64,000 nt of DNA from Arthrobacter sp. H35-D1 (GTDB lineage: Bacteria; Actinomycetota; Actinomycetes; Actinomycetales; Micrococcaceae): the NCBI RefSeq assembly GCF_030063185.1, contig NZ_JASISP010000021.1:1-64000 (forward strand), read 5' to 3'. The notes beneath the pieces were generated by a model, which was not told where the DNA came from, searched no databases, and saw only the letters and a program-made list of their open reading frames with translations. Positions 1 through 8,227 of the stretch are shown one piece after another. The translations under genes were made by a program, and so were the position numbers. The first letter of the stretch is position 1. Every line of letters starts with the position of its first letter.

Positions 1-1
1 C

Positions 2-121
2 CTTGCTGTAGAGAACGAGATCTTAGACAATCTGATTCTCTACCAAGGCCCTCACCTCTACCCAATCAACGCTGCACCCGGAATCATCACAGAGCAACCC
101 CGACTACACTCTGCATTCTGA
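2..121 (+). CDS. 3' end of an unidentified protein (partial)
   Basis: Frame 2 is open from the window edge to a TGA at 119-121 and gives about 39 residues beginning LAVENEILDNL and ending RLHSAF. The composition is ordinary for a protein C-terminus, so I read it as the tail of a gene that starts outside the window. No family is recognisable. The adjacent downstream frame is open across this stop, so the two could be a tightly spaced pair or one broken gene. Confidence 0.35.
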   Translation, partial: LAVENEILDNLILYQGPHLYPINAAPGIITEQPRLHSAF

Positions 122-158
122 AGAGCCGGAAAAGGACGGGCTCATAGAATCAGTCTAT

Positions 159-413
159 TTGCAGCTCCGACTGGATTCCGCGCCGCCGGATCCCGAGGCA
201 ACTCAATGCTTCGACGCCATTCTCTGTCAACTGACGAACCACTACGGCGAGCCCGCCATTCCATGGCACGGGCAAAGAGGCCTACGGAAGATGTGGAACG
301 TCAACGGCATCGATATTGATTTGACCTACAACGACAGTCGCAACTCGCTCAACATAGGGATTCAGAACGAACGGTTCTTCGCAGAAGTTGAAGCTTACGC
401 CCGCGACAACTGA
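159..413 (+). CDS. Small hypothetical protein
   Basis: A TTG-initiated frame of 84 residues. The same frame is open upstream to position 36, but with no ATG or GTG, so the start is unsure; the nearest purine-rich stretch (AAAGGA near 131-136) is too far away for a good ribosome binding site. The product is soluble with mixed charge (WNVNGIDIDLTYND and so on) and has no signal peptide or membrane segment. I do not recognise the family. Its position just after another partial gene and before a truncated acetyltransferase and a dead transposase suggests accessory DNA. Confidence 0.35.
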   Translation: MQLRLDSAPPDPEATQCFDAILCQLTNHYGEPAIPWHGQRGLRKMWNVNGIDIDLTYNDSRNSLNIGIQNERFFAEVEAYARDN

Positions 414-510
414 GCAGGGCAGTACTCCCCGCATCCCTCAATATCTCTCGCGCCTGGGCGCTTAATTCCGCCTACCGACCCGCAAGCCGCAAAGAGCAGA
501 ACCAAGTGCC

Positions 511-912
511 TTACTCGTGCAGGGCAATTTGATACAGGCTGTGGCCTTGCCATTTCCCAGCGATTTGTAGGCATCGAGGCGCCATACCAATCTGTAGAAA
601 ACCGGCCTTCAGCAGAACTCGCTGCGATCCAACATTGTGCAGCAAAGCAGTTGCCTCAATACAGTGCAACTCGACTTCCTCGCGCGCTCTTCCGACAACC
701 ACCCGTGCCGCAGCTGAGACAAGCCCGCGACCTGCGTATTTGCTGTCCAACCAGTAACTCAGAACTCCACTTTGGAAAGGGTCGCGCACAACCGCGGCCA
801 CGTTGAATCGACCAACAACGGTTTCGCCAGCAAACAACCCAAAGGAAAACCCATCGTCAGCTTGCACGGCAACAAAGCGACGAGACATATCGGAAGCTTG
901 CCATGCCTCGGT
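511..912 (-). pseudogene. GNAT N-acetyltransferase, 5'-truncated (RimJ/RimL type)
   Basis: The reading frame encodes the C-terminal two thirds of a RimJ/RimL-like GNAT acetyltransferase: a beta-strand VVGRFNV, the strand SYWLDSKYAGRGL leading into the acetyl-CoA binding turn, then LHNVGSQRVLLKAGF, which matches the usual NxxSxRVxxKxGF motif. The first ATG (888) leaves only 125 residues, while the family normally has 170-200. The frame is open upstream only to a stop at 913-915, where TEAWQ looks like remaining N-terminal sequence. The missing 5' end abuts the transposase remnant, so truncation by a mobile element is the simplest reading. Probably non-functional. Confidence 0.6.
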
Positions 913-961
913 CTAGTACTCCTCGGGGTGAACCTGGTTCCGGAAAGATAAGTGCCCAGGT

Positions 962-1602
962 TTGCGCGAATACGCGGGGCAAGCTCTGACGCATCTCTCA
1001 GGCGCAATCCACGCAAGCCCCGGTGTCCCCGTGTTTGTGGTCATGGCCGAACCCGGGGCGTCCCTGGCCGCCGAGCTGCACCTGCTCCTGCCCGAACTAC
1101 GTAAGACGGTCGGGGATGAACGACAGGTGTTGGTGGGCTTCGACCGCAGCGGCTGTTCACCGAGGTCTCCCACCCCGTTGACCATGGTGAACTGAAGACG
1201 TGGTCCGTGGCGGCGACCGGTGGTGGAGGCAGGAGAATCAGTTCCGTTGCGCCCGCATGCACGTCGAGCTGGACTCCCACAACTCCTACGCCAGCACCGA
1301 TGACGACGCCGACCGAATGGCGCCGAATCCGGCCAAAGCCAAGTCGGACCACAAAGTCGAAGCAGCCAAGCCCCGGGCAGGAAGAGATGGACTCCTGGAT
1401 CAAGCTGACCCACACCGGCATCCGCATGGTCGCCTGCAACACCGCGATGGACATCGCCCTTGACCCGCTGCACACCAACGCCAAAACCGCAGCCGTTGCC
1501 GGACTCTGCCGACGCCTCACAACCACCGAAACCCGTCATCCAGGCATCCTGGCATCCAGGCATCCTGGCGCCGACCTACGCCTCAAATACGCCATCAAAT
1601 AA
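962..1602 (+). pseudogene. Decayed transposase, multiple frameshifts and deletions
   Basis: Transposase-like segments occur in order but in different frames: VPVFVVMAEPGASLAAEL and VLVGFDRSG in the first, FTEVSHPVDHGELKTW in the next, WRQENQFRCARMHVELDSH with PNPAKAKSDHK in a third, then IKLTHTGIRMVACNTAMD and LRLKYAIK at the end. Such pieces belong to a transposase type common in actinobacteria with a C-terminal IKLxHxxIRMxxxNTA segment; I recall the pattern but cannot assign an IS family. Several segments of the expected length are absent, so internal deletions accompany the frameshifts. No terminal inverted repeats were identified. It cannot encode an active enzyme. Confidence 0.6.
1537..1568 (+). 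repeat. Two tandem copies of a 16-bp unit in the transposase remnant
   Basis: The unit CATCCAGGCATCCTGG occurs at 1537-1552 and again at 1553-1568. It adds residues of the form RHPGILAS before the conserved end of the remnant, consistent with slipped-strand duplication after the gene lost function. Confidence 0.8.
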
Positions 1603-2043
1603 CTGGGCTCCTCATTACAAGGAATAAATCGTCATACCCAGAGGGCAGGTGCCCCAAATCATGCAAGGGTCAATCCATCAGTCAATAACAAAATACTTAT
1701 CATTCTGGCGGAATTCTATTTCGAGGGACATTCGAGTGGAGAGTAAAACCTGTTCGCGATTCATAAACCGGCGGCGTCAAGCCTTCTTGAACTCCTATCT
1801 GTGGAGCAGCTATGGGACCGACGCTGAGCACCATGACATGTCATGCATGAACCTGTAAACAATGATCGCAACAATATTTGTCGGAAAGGACAGGTCACGA
1901 GCCCTCACCTCAGCAGGACCTATCCGAAGGGACAAGTTTAGGCAATCTACTTGACTTGCACACATACCCACGAGCAGTGTTGGGTTTACTTGGGGATATC
2001 AAGAAAGCTATCCAAATACTACTATCCCTTCGAATCGACAGTG
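1603..2043. other. Intergenic, AT-richer, no convincing gene
   Basis: A short ATG frame at 1649-1858 has no family signature and a composition unlike its neighbours, so it is not called. The stretch is visibly less GC-rich than most of the window and should hold the promoter of the secreted-protein pair. I could not define a good -35/-10 pair. Confidence 0.5.
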
Positions 2044-2634
2044 GTGAATAAATTGCGAAAATCAACTGGTCGGCTTGTTGCAGGAGTCGGCACTTTGGGA
2101 ATGGCAATTTTGTTCTTGGCCCCATCGGCTCAGGCCACAGAAACACCCGCTCCGCAGCCGGCAAACTCCTCTCAGGCCATCACTGATGGGGCGGTGACAC
2201 CGTATGGCGCGTGCAATTCATCGCTTCGGTACCGGGAAGTGACCTCTAAGAGCAACTACTACGAAACGCTTGGGCCCCAGTACCACTCAATCAATAACTC
2301 CACGGCCCCTATCCAGAAATCGTTCCAAAACACGACCAGTGGTACAGTCTCAGCGAGCGTTAGCGGAACCATCGAAGGTGGAGTCAACGGTGCCATCATT
2401 TCGGCGAAAGCATCAGTCAGCACCAGTATCAGTGCCAGCGTTTCGTATTCAAATTCGCTGACTGTCTCTGCGACAGTGCCTGCCAAGAAGACTACATACG
2501 CTCAGATTGGCACCAGCAAGTGGAAGACGGGGATTCGCACCTATTTTTCCAACAACAACTGCGTCAAGGTGGTTACCAGCACAGGATTCCTTGACGCGCC
2601 AACGTCTGTGGGATGGAAGGTCTGGAATGGCTAG
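2044..2634 (+). CDS. Secreted beta-rich Ser/Thr-rich protein (possible ETX/MTX2-like fold)
   Basis: The frame stays open from a TTG at 1951, but a start at GTG 2044 gives a classic Sec signal peptide: VNKLRKS, a hydrophobic core LVAGVGTLGMAILFLAP and an AQA cleavage site near residue 33. The mature part of about 160 residues alternates Ser/Thr with small or hydrophobic residues (SGTVSASVSGTIEGGVNGAII, then SASVSYSNSLTVSATV), followed by a Trp/Tyr-rich tail with one Cys. Long amphipathic Ser/Thr beta strands resemble the membrane-inserting region of aerolysin/ETX-type proteins, but this is only a resemblance. The stop overlaps the start of the following lipoprotein gene, so the two are translationally coupled. 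Confidence 0.65.
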   Translation: MNKLRKSTGRLVAGVGTLGMAILFLAPSAQATETPAPQPANSSQAITDGAVTPYGACNSSLRYREVTSKSNYYETLGPQYHSINNSTAPIQKSFQNTTSGTVSASVSGTIEGGVNGAIISAKASVSTSISASVSYSNSLTVSATVPAKKTTYAQIGTSKWKTGIRTYFSNNNCVKVVTSTGFLDAPTSVGWKVWNG

Positions 2635-3085
2635 AACAGCAACGTCGGTTGCTGCGGGAGCCATCTTGGTGGCGGTCCTGACTAGTTGTACCCCCGCAGA
2701 CTCTCAACCCGCACCGGCGCCGACGCCAACTGCGCACACCTCTTTGCCCTCCAGCCCATCAGCACCTTCAGATGTGACCCATTACTCTCCATCTGGAGAA
2801 AAGATCGTCGCATCGATGGATAACCAATCGACTTCCAACACGGTGGGATCTTTTCCTACCCGCTCCAAGTTTATCAACGTCTATCTGACATGTGCTGGAC
2901 CCGGGACCATTTTGATCAAGATCTCCGGCGTAGGGGAATATGAACTGCCATGCCTGGAAGGTGACGTAGTGCCTTCCAGCAACCAGTTTGAGGTGAGCAC
3001 AGTGGAGTCCTATGTGCTGAGCATTGATTCAAGTGTCAACCAGACATGGGCGGTTTCGATGACAGAAACCGAAACCATTTTGTGA
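2627..3085 (+). CDS. Small secreted lipoprotein
   Basis: An ATG at 2627 overlaps the upstream stop by 8 nt. The first 20 residues form a lipoprotein signal peptide (VAAGAILVAVLTSC) with the lipidated Cys at about residue 21. A Pro/Ser/Thr-rich spacer of about 30 residues follows, then a compact domain of about 100 residues with many beta-type segments and two Cys (VYLTCAGPG, YELPCLEG) that could form a disulfide. I recognise no family. The coupling to a secreted beta-rich protein suggests a shared job, for example binding or restraining it at the membrane; that is inference. Confidence 0.7.
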   Translation: MARTATSVAAGAILVAVLTSCTPADSQPAPAPTPTAHTSLPSSPSAPSDVTHYSPSGEKIVASMDNQSTSNTVGSFPTRSKFINVYLTCAGPGTILIKISGVGEYELPCLEGDVVPSSNQFEVSTVESYVLSIDSSVNQTWAVSMTETETIL

Positions 3086-3108
3086 ACTAGCATGGGATTC
3101 ATAGGCCC

Positions 3109-3152
3109 CAGGAGTCTAGTGTGGGACATTTTTGTCTGGCACTAGACTCCTG
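3109..3152. terminator. Perfect 13-bp inverted repeat, candidate terminator
   Basis: CAGGAGTCTAGTG at 3109-3121 is followed after 18 bases by its exact reverse complement at 3140-3152. It lies 24 bp past the lipoprotein stop, so a terminator is the first guess, but no T-run follows. The flanks continue an imperfect match, so it may instead be a mobile-element end remnant. Confidence 0.45.
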
Positions 3153-4024
3153 TAGCCATAATTGTCTCCCATTACCAATCAAGAGCTAACGTCGTTGACG
3201 GCTTAGAATAGTCCTCTAAAAAGATCGACAGTCCTGCACGCAGTGGGTATTTTGACAAAGGTTTACAAATTTCAAGTTGCAGAAGATGACTTTCTGTTGG
3301 GCGTGGGTTAGACATCCGTCCATGGCATAAGGAACGCCTCTTACGATCGGTTACCTCATGCAATTACGAACCGTCTAAAGCCCCCATCGGGGCTTGTCCC
3401 GATTCAGTTCCCCGCTGCGTCTATAAGAGTTGCCTATTCGTCTTCCTTCCGCGAACGGACTTGAATAATCCGAGAATCCATGGTTTTCATCTTATTTGTC
3501 CTTTTGAGACTCGGGCCGAGAGCAGTAGATTCCATAATTTTCCCGCTCGCGGGGCTGCATGACTTTGAAAAGAATGTGAACTTGCCATCCGCCGCACAAC
3601 TGACAACGGTGGAGCTTAGCCGCCAGCTCCCGTGGCAGCTTGGCATCGGGTGACGATGGTCTCGGCTTACCCAGCCGCTGGAACCAGAAACTGGGCTCCA
3701 TGAGCAGCAACTCAGGGTTGCCTGCTACCGTCCATCGACTCGTGCACCTCGGCGATTCCATGGACGCAGCTATGGGATCCCCCCATCTGCACACGTGCCT
3801 GTGGGGCGGGCCCTTGCCGCAGAAACTACAATGACGGGTTCCGGAGGCAAGGATCAGTCTCCAGTTTTACCTCTCGCGAAGAAGCATCCGCCGATCAATT
3901 CAATGTCCCAAGCCGTGCACATCTGCACAGCGAAACTCACTGCAAGATGGATCACCGGCGCTAAACGAGAATCTCCTGGCCAATCCATCTCAGTCGCAGC
4001 ATCCCAGCCACTACTTTCACTCTA
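3153..4024. other. Intergenic, no gene supported
   Basis: About 870 bases without a convincing gene. Several frames of 60-100 codons occur on both strands, but they overlap each other, lack good ribosome binding sites and show no family motif. It separates the low-GC accessory block from the tryptophan catabolic genes and may be eroded mobile DNA. Confidence 0.45.
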
Positions 4025-4052
4025 TTGACGTCCGTCTGTATATTGATATAGT
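4025..4052 (+). promoter_or_regulatory. Sigma-A-type promoter of kynA, probably leaderless
   Basis: TTGACG (4025-4030), a 16-bp spacer and TATAGT (4047-4052) make a good housekeeping promoter. Six bases separate the -10 box from the ATG at 4059, so the transcript should begin at or very near the A of the start codon. No Shine-Dalgarno sequence precedes that ATG, which agrees with a leaderless mRNA. Confidence 0.6.
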
Positions 4053-4058
4053 CGGTGC

Positions 4059-4928
4059 ATGAGCTGTCCCCATGCAGAGCCCCCCGAAGGTGTCCGCGAA
4101 ATCGAAGGCACGATGCACACGGACTTCCGCAACACCATGTCCTACGGAAGCTACCTGAATCTGGATCGCCTGCTCTCATCACAGCACCCTGCGAGCTCCC
4201 CCGAGCATCACGATGAAATGCTCTTCATCATCCAGCACCAAACCAGCGAGCTCTGGCTCAAGCTTGTCCTCCACGAGCTCAACGAATGCCGCCGCTTGAT
4301 GGAGAAGGACGAAATTGGCAAAGCCCTGAAGTGCCTTGCCCGGGTCAAGCACATCCAGAAGACCCTCACCGAGCAGTGGTCGGTACTGGCCACACTCACC
4401 CCACGTGAGTACGCTCAATTCCGTGGAGTCCTGGGATCGTCTTCCGGATTCCAGTCCTTCCAATACAGGGCTGTTGAGTTCATCTTGGGCAACAAGCACC
4501 GCGGCATGCTCAAGGTCTTTGAATCTGACCCCGAGGCCCATAAACTGCTCTCCACACTCTTGGAGGAGCCCACCGTCTACGACGCATTCCTGCACGCACT
4601 GGCCCGGGCCGGCTATGCAATTCCAGTCAGCATTCTTCAGCGGGACGTCAGCGAAGCGTGGGTTTGCCACGAATCGCTGATCCCTGTGTTCATGGAAATC
4701 TATGAGTCGGACACGACCCAGTGGAGCTTCTACCAAGCTTGTGAGGATCTGGTGGACCTTGAAGACAACTTCCAAGCCTGGCGGTTCCGCCACATGAGCG
4801 TGGTCAAGCGGATCATCGGTTTCAAGACCGGCACCGGAGGCTCCTCGGGCGTGGATTTCCTCAAGCGAGCCCTGGACCTCACGTTTTTCCCCGAACTTTT
4901 CGCGGTCCGCACCGAAATCGGCAAATAG
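4059..4928 (+). CDS. kynA: Tryptophan 2,3-dioxygenase
   Basis: A heme enzyme that opens the indole ring of L-tryptophan with O2 to give N-formylkynurenine, the first step of the kynurenine route. At 289 residues it has full family length. Signatures are FIIQHQTSELW near residues 57-67, which contains the distal His (H60), GSSSGFQSFQYR near 126-137, the proximal heme-ligand region RFRH (H about 245), and GFKTGTGGSSG close to the end with the terminal FPELF..RT. It is cytoplasmic. The ATG at 4059 is preferred because the promoter places the transcript start there; an internal ATG at 4113 is possible. Kynureninase follows after 36 nt, so the two form an operon. Confidence 0.95.
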   Translation: MSCPHAEPPEGVREIEGTMHTDFRNTMSYGSYLNLDRLLSSQHPASSPEHHDEMLFIIQHQTSELWLKLVLHELNECRRLMEKDEIGKALKCLARVKHIQKTLTEQWSVLATLTPREYAQFRGVLGSSSGFQSFQYRAVEFILGNKHRGMLKVFESDPEAHKLLSTLLEEPTVYDAFLHALARAGYAIPVSILQRDVSEAWVCHESLIPVFMEIYESDTTQWSFYQACEDLVDLEDNFQAWRFRHMSVVKRIIGFKTGTGGSSGVDFLKRALDLTFFPELFAVRTEIGK

Positions 4929-4964
4929 CCCCACCCCTTGCCCCGTCTCACGAAGGACACCCCG

Positions 4965-6203
4965 ATGACCAGGAACACAGACGTTTCCCTTCCCACCAGC
5001 GCACAGCTTGATGCCAATGACAGGCTGGCCCCCTACCGCGAGCGCTTTGTGGAACCCGAGGCCGGCTCCGTCGTCGCCTATCTTGACGGCAACTCACTCG
5101 GGCGGCCGCTGCGTGTAACAGCCGGCAATCTCGCTGCTTTTGTCCAGGGAGATTGGGGCACCGGCCTGATCAGGTCCTGGGACGAGAAGTGGATGGACGA
5201 GCCCACCACGCTCGGCGACCGGCTCGGCGAAGTTGTTCTGGGTGCAGCACCGGGACAAACCTTTATTGGGGATTCGACGTCGGTGCTGCTTTACAAGTTG
5301 CTGCGCGCGGGACTGGAAGGACAGCCGGGTCGCAACCAGATCGTCATTGACCGGGACAACTTCCCCACCGACCGCTTCATCGTTGAGGGCATCGCCGCCG
5401 AGCGCGACGCGGAGATCGTCTGGATAGATCCGGATCCCACAACAGGTGTCACACCAGCGGATGTTGCAGCCGCCGTCGGGCCCCGCACTGCAGTGGTCCT
5501 GCTCAGCCATGTTGCCTACCGCTCGGGGTTTCTTTCCGATGCACCGGCGATCACCCGTCTGGTCAAGGACGCCGGGGGATTGATCGTGTGGGATCTTAGC
5601 CATTCCATCGGTTCCGTCCCCATGGAGCTGGACGCCTGGGGCGTGGACCTTGCCGTGGGCTGCACCTACAAGTACCTCAACGGAGGTCCCGGCGCCCCCG
5701 CGCTGGCCTACATCAACAGCTCGTTGGTATCCCGACTGCGGCAGCCGATCTGGGGCTGGATGGGCGCGGCGGATCCTTTCGGGATGTCCGCCAACTTTGA
5801 GCCGGCTGACAACGTCCGGCGGTTCATTACCGGCACTCCCCCCATCCTGGCCATGCAGCCGCTCAAGGACATGGCCGAGCTGATTGCCGACGTCGGCATG
5901 GTTGCCATACGGGAGAAATCCATCGCACTCACCGAGCATGCCCTTGCCCTGGCAGAGGAGCTCCTGGTGCCGCTCGGCGTGGAAATCGCCAGCCCCCGGG
6001 ATCCTTCGCAACGCGGATCCCATGTGAGCGTGAACCACCCGCTTTTCGCCGATGTCACAGCTCGGCTGTGGGAGCAGGGAGTGATCCCGGACTTCCGTCC
6101 GCCATATGGGCTGCGCATTGGCCTTTCGCCGCTGAGCACCAGCTTTGCGGAGGTACAGGTGGGCATCGAGGCAATCCGGGATGTCTTGGTATCCCTGCAG
6201 TGA
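4965..6203 (+). CDS. kynU: Kynureninase
   Basis: A PLP-dependent hydrolase that cleaves L-kynurenine to anthranilate and L-alanine. The protein is 412 residues from ATG 4965, chosen over an in-frame TTG at 4938 because AAGGA lies 8 nt upstream. Family marks are YLDGNSLGRP near 39-48, RSWDEKWMDEP near 70-80, the PLP-phosphate/ring region VWDLSHS with D210, and the Schiff-base lysine in CTYKYLNGGPG (K236). Also present is a C-terminal RPPYGLRIGLSPL segment. It sits between the dioxygenase and a PaaX-type regulator whose GTG start overlaps its stop, so all three should be made together. Confidence 0.95.
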   Translation: MTRNTDVSLPTSAQLDANDRLAPYRERFVEPEAGSVVAYLDGNSLGRPLRVTAGNLAAFVQGDWGTGLIRSWDEKWMDEPTTLGDRLGEVVLGAAPGQTFIGDSTSVLLYKLLRAGLEGQPGRNQIVIDRDNFPTDRFIVEGIAAERDAEIVWIDPDPTTGVTPADVAAAVGPRTAVVLLSHVAYRSGFLSDAPAITRLVKDAGGLIVWDLSHSIGSVPMELDAWGVDLAVGCTYKYLNGGPGAPALAYINSSLVSRLRQPIWGWMGAADPFGMSANFEPADNVRRFITGTPPILAMQPLKDMAELIADVGMVAIREKSIALTEHALALAEELLVPLGVEIASPRDPSQRGSHVSVNHPLFADVTARLWEQGVIPDFRPPYGLRIGLSPLSTSFAEVQVGIEAIRDVLVSLQ

Positions 6204-7033
6204 CGGCGGTTCTTGATGACATGGACTCCAGGCCCGGAAGCACCACTTCCTTGTTGCGCACAGTCATAGGTTTGTACCTAAGGGAGACAGGGGGCTGGAT
6301 GGCCTCCAGCGCCCTGGTTGAGCTGATGCAGGCCATGGATATCCCAGCAACCCTGACACGTACTGCCTTGACGCGGCTGCGAAAAAAGGCCGTGGTGGTT
6401 TCAGCGGCACGTGATGGGATGGCTGGGTATGAGCTGGATTCCCGTGCGGCACGGATGCTGGAGCGTGGAGACAGACGCATCCATGCTCCTCGGTCCATGG
6501 ACGCCCACGATCCATGGTGCCTCATCTCCTTTTCGCTGCCAGAGTCCGAACGCGAACGCCGGCATCAGTTGCGCCGGCAGTTGCATTGGATCGGGTGCGG
6601 GATGGTCTCCCCCGGCCTGTGGGTTGCCCCGGACTATCTGCGCAAGGAAGTTGCGGAGATCCTGGAGTCTTTGGGCTTAGGCGAGCGGGCGGTGTTGTTC
6701 ACCACCTCGCGCCCCCATGTTATTGGGGAGCTGCGCGATGTGGTCGCCGGTTGGTGGGACCTTGATGCCATCGCGACCCTGTACCTGGACTTCATCAAGT
6801 TCACCGAACAACTCCCCCAGGGTGGGGTGGACGCCGCCCCGCAGGCGTTTGCCACCTATGTGAACTTGATTGATCGTTGGCGCATGATCCCCTACCTCGA
6901 CCCGGGATTGCCCACCGACTGCCTGCCCTCCGATTGGCCGGGCGGAGCGGGCGTTGCCATATTCCAGCGGATCAGCAAATCCCATGCACCGGCCAGCAAG
7001 GCGTTCGTGGCCTCCGTCACCGCGCCGCGCTAG
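6200..7033 (+). CDS. PaaX-family transcriptional regulator
   Basis: A GTG at 6200 overlaps the kynU TGA as GTGA, giving a 277-residue protein; an in-frame ATG at 6221 is the alternative. The N-terminus is a winged-helix domain (LLRTVIGLYLRETGGWMASSALVELM, then LTRTALTRLRKKAVV), and the middle has the PaaX-type WCLISFSLPESERERRHQLRRQLHWIGCG segment followed by the usual C-terminal region. Known PaaX proteins repress phenylacetate catabolism by sensing an aryl-CoA. Here the coupling to kynA-kynU suggests control of tryptophan or anthranilate breakdown, which is inference. No operator was recognised. Confidence 0.85.
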   Translation: MTAVLDDMDSRPGSTTSLLRTVIGLYLRETGGWMASSALVELMQAMDIPATLTRTALTRLRKKAVVVSAARDGMAGYELDSRAARMLERGDRRIHAPRSMDAHDPWCLISFSLPESERERRHQLRRQLHWIGCGMVSPGLWVAPDYLRKEVAEILESLGLGERAVLFTTSRPHVIGELRDVVAGWWDLDAIATLYLDFIKFTEQLPQGGVDAAPQAFATYVNLIDRWRMIPYLDPGLPTDCLPSDWPGGAGVAIFQRISKSHAPASKAFVASVTAPR

Positions 7034-7075
7034 AACTGCACATGTGCCATCGTCAAGGACGCCGCTCCGGGCAGC

Positions 7076-7831
7076 TCAGCGCTGCTCCATCCAAAGACGC
7101 CGCTCCATCCAAGGAACTGCGTTGTCCCAATGCGGCGCGGCCGGGTCTATCGCCTCCATGTGGAACAAGTCCGGGGTCTGCCGGAAATCCACGACGTCGC
7201 CCGCGGCCACTGCCGCTGCCACAAAGTCCTCCGAGTGGACTTCCGGGACATGTTCATCAACAGTGCCGTGGATGACGAGCAGCGGCTTTTCAATGGGGAC
7301 CCGGCAGATCGGTGAGGCAAGGTTGTAGGCGTCCTGCATATCAGCAAAGTGTCCGCCCATGAATCCGAGCGCGGCGTTGTCATCCAGTTCTTCAGCGTCG
7401 ACGCGCCGCACGTCGGTCACCGGTGCAAGAGCCACGACGGCGTCGGCAAGGTGAGCGGCCAAAAGCGCCAGCTGACCACCCACGGAATGGCCCACGGTTA
7501 CCACTGCCCCCGCGGAGCACCACTGCGGGCGCGCGTCCTTGGCGCACCGGATGCCAGCCAGGACGTCGTCGAGCGTGATGGGCCAGCCGCCGCCATTGCC
7601 CACGCTTCGGTATTCGATGTTCGCCACGGCCCAACCGCGCGCCAACAGATCATGGGCCAGGGAATGCATGAGCGTGGCGTCCCACATTGCCCGCCAATAC
7701 CCGCCGTGGATGAGGATGGCGTACCCTTTCGGGGTTTCAACGTGTGGCGTCCAGAGCTCCACGAACTGCGGGTCGGCTGCCCCGTAGCGCACGATCTCCG
7801 GCTCATCAATCGCCGGGATGGGAACGGTCAT
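7076..7831 (-). CDS. Alpha/beta hydrolase, kynurenine formamidase-like
   Basis: A serine hydrolase of 251 residues with the oxyanion-hole motif HGGYW near residue 42, the nucleophile elbow GHSVGG, and acid/base residues in the C-terminal half (VIHGTVDEHVP and LFHMEAID). The HGGYW form and the length are typical of the hydrolase-fold kynurenine formamidases that convert N-formylkynurenine to kynurenine. Lying convergent to kynA-kynU, it supplies the missing middle step, so that role is likely though inferred. The ATG at 7831 is used because AAAGGTGA lies 8 nt upstream; a TTG at 7837 is too close to it. An esterase of other specificity is the main alternative. Confidence 0.75.
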   Translation of the reverse strand: MTVPIPAIDEPEIVRYGAADPQFVELWTPHVETPKGYAILIHGGYWRAMWDATLMHSLAHDLLARGWAVANIEYRSVGNGGGWPITLDDVLAGIRCAKDARPQWCSAGAVVTVGHSVGGQLALLAAHLADAVVALAPVTDVRRVDAEELDDNAALGFMGGHFADMQDAYNLASPICRVPIEKPLLVIHGTVDEHVPEVHSEDFVAAAVAAGDVVDFRQTPDLFHMEAIDPAAPHWDNAVPWMERRLWMEQR

Positions 7832-8227
7832 GGGCAATTCACCTTTCTGTCAGCTGTGGTGGCCACTGCACCGCCGAAGCCATGCAAGTGGGGGTTCTCC
7901 GGCGCCTACCGTGTGCCGCCTGCACCCACATTACCGACTGGCTCCCCATGACAAGCTCAACAGCATGGGCCTGCGGGTGGCATCGAAGACCACGTGCAAC
8001 GCTTGCCAGTTTGACGGTGACGCAACCGCCGTCGTTCTTCCCACTTCCCAGCAGTCTGTGTGGGAGCACAGCCGGCCTCGATGGCGGTACTGGGCCACCT
8101 TGGCGAACGGGGGTCGTTTACGGACATGTAGTCACGGCCGGAGTTGCGCGGACAACTCCCTGCAGTAACGTGGTTCACAATGCGTGGTGGAAAACCTGCC
8201 GCGCGCAGACTCATGGAAGGTGAGACG
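7832..8227. other. Divergent intergenic region between formamidase and Hen1
   Basis: About 400 bases that must carry the promoters of both divergent units. Small frames on both strands overlap each other and have no family signature. I could not pick a confident -35/-10 pair for Hen1; GGAAGGTGA at 8215-8223 serves as its ribosome binding site. Confidence 0.5.

Noticed and set aside
913-1563. Long minus-strand frame (216 codons)
   Set aside because: It lies opposite the transposase remnant, is rich in Arg/Gly/Ser shadow text and shows no family motif.
1649-1858. 69-codon plus-strand frame
   Set aside because: No recognisable domain, no good ribosome binding site, and located in an AT-richer intergenic stretch.
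3492-3794. 100-codon minus-strand frame
   Set aside because: Overlaps other frames of equal length, no motif and no start signal; treated as chance.
5094-6038. 314-codon frame opposite kynureninase
   Set aside because: A GC-rich shadow; the plus strand carries all kynureninase motifs.
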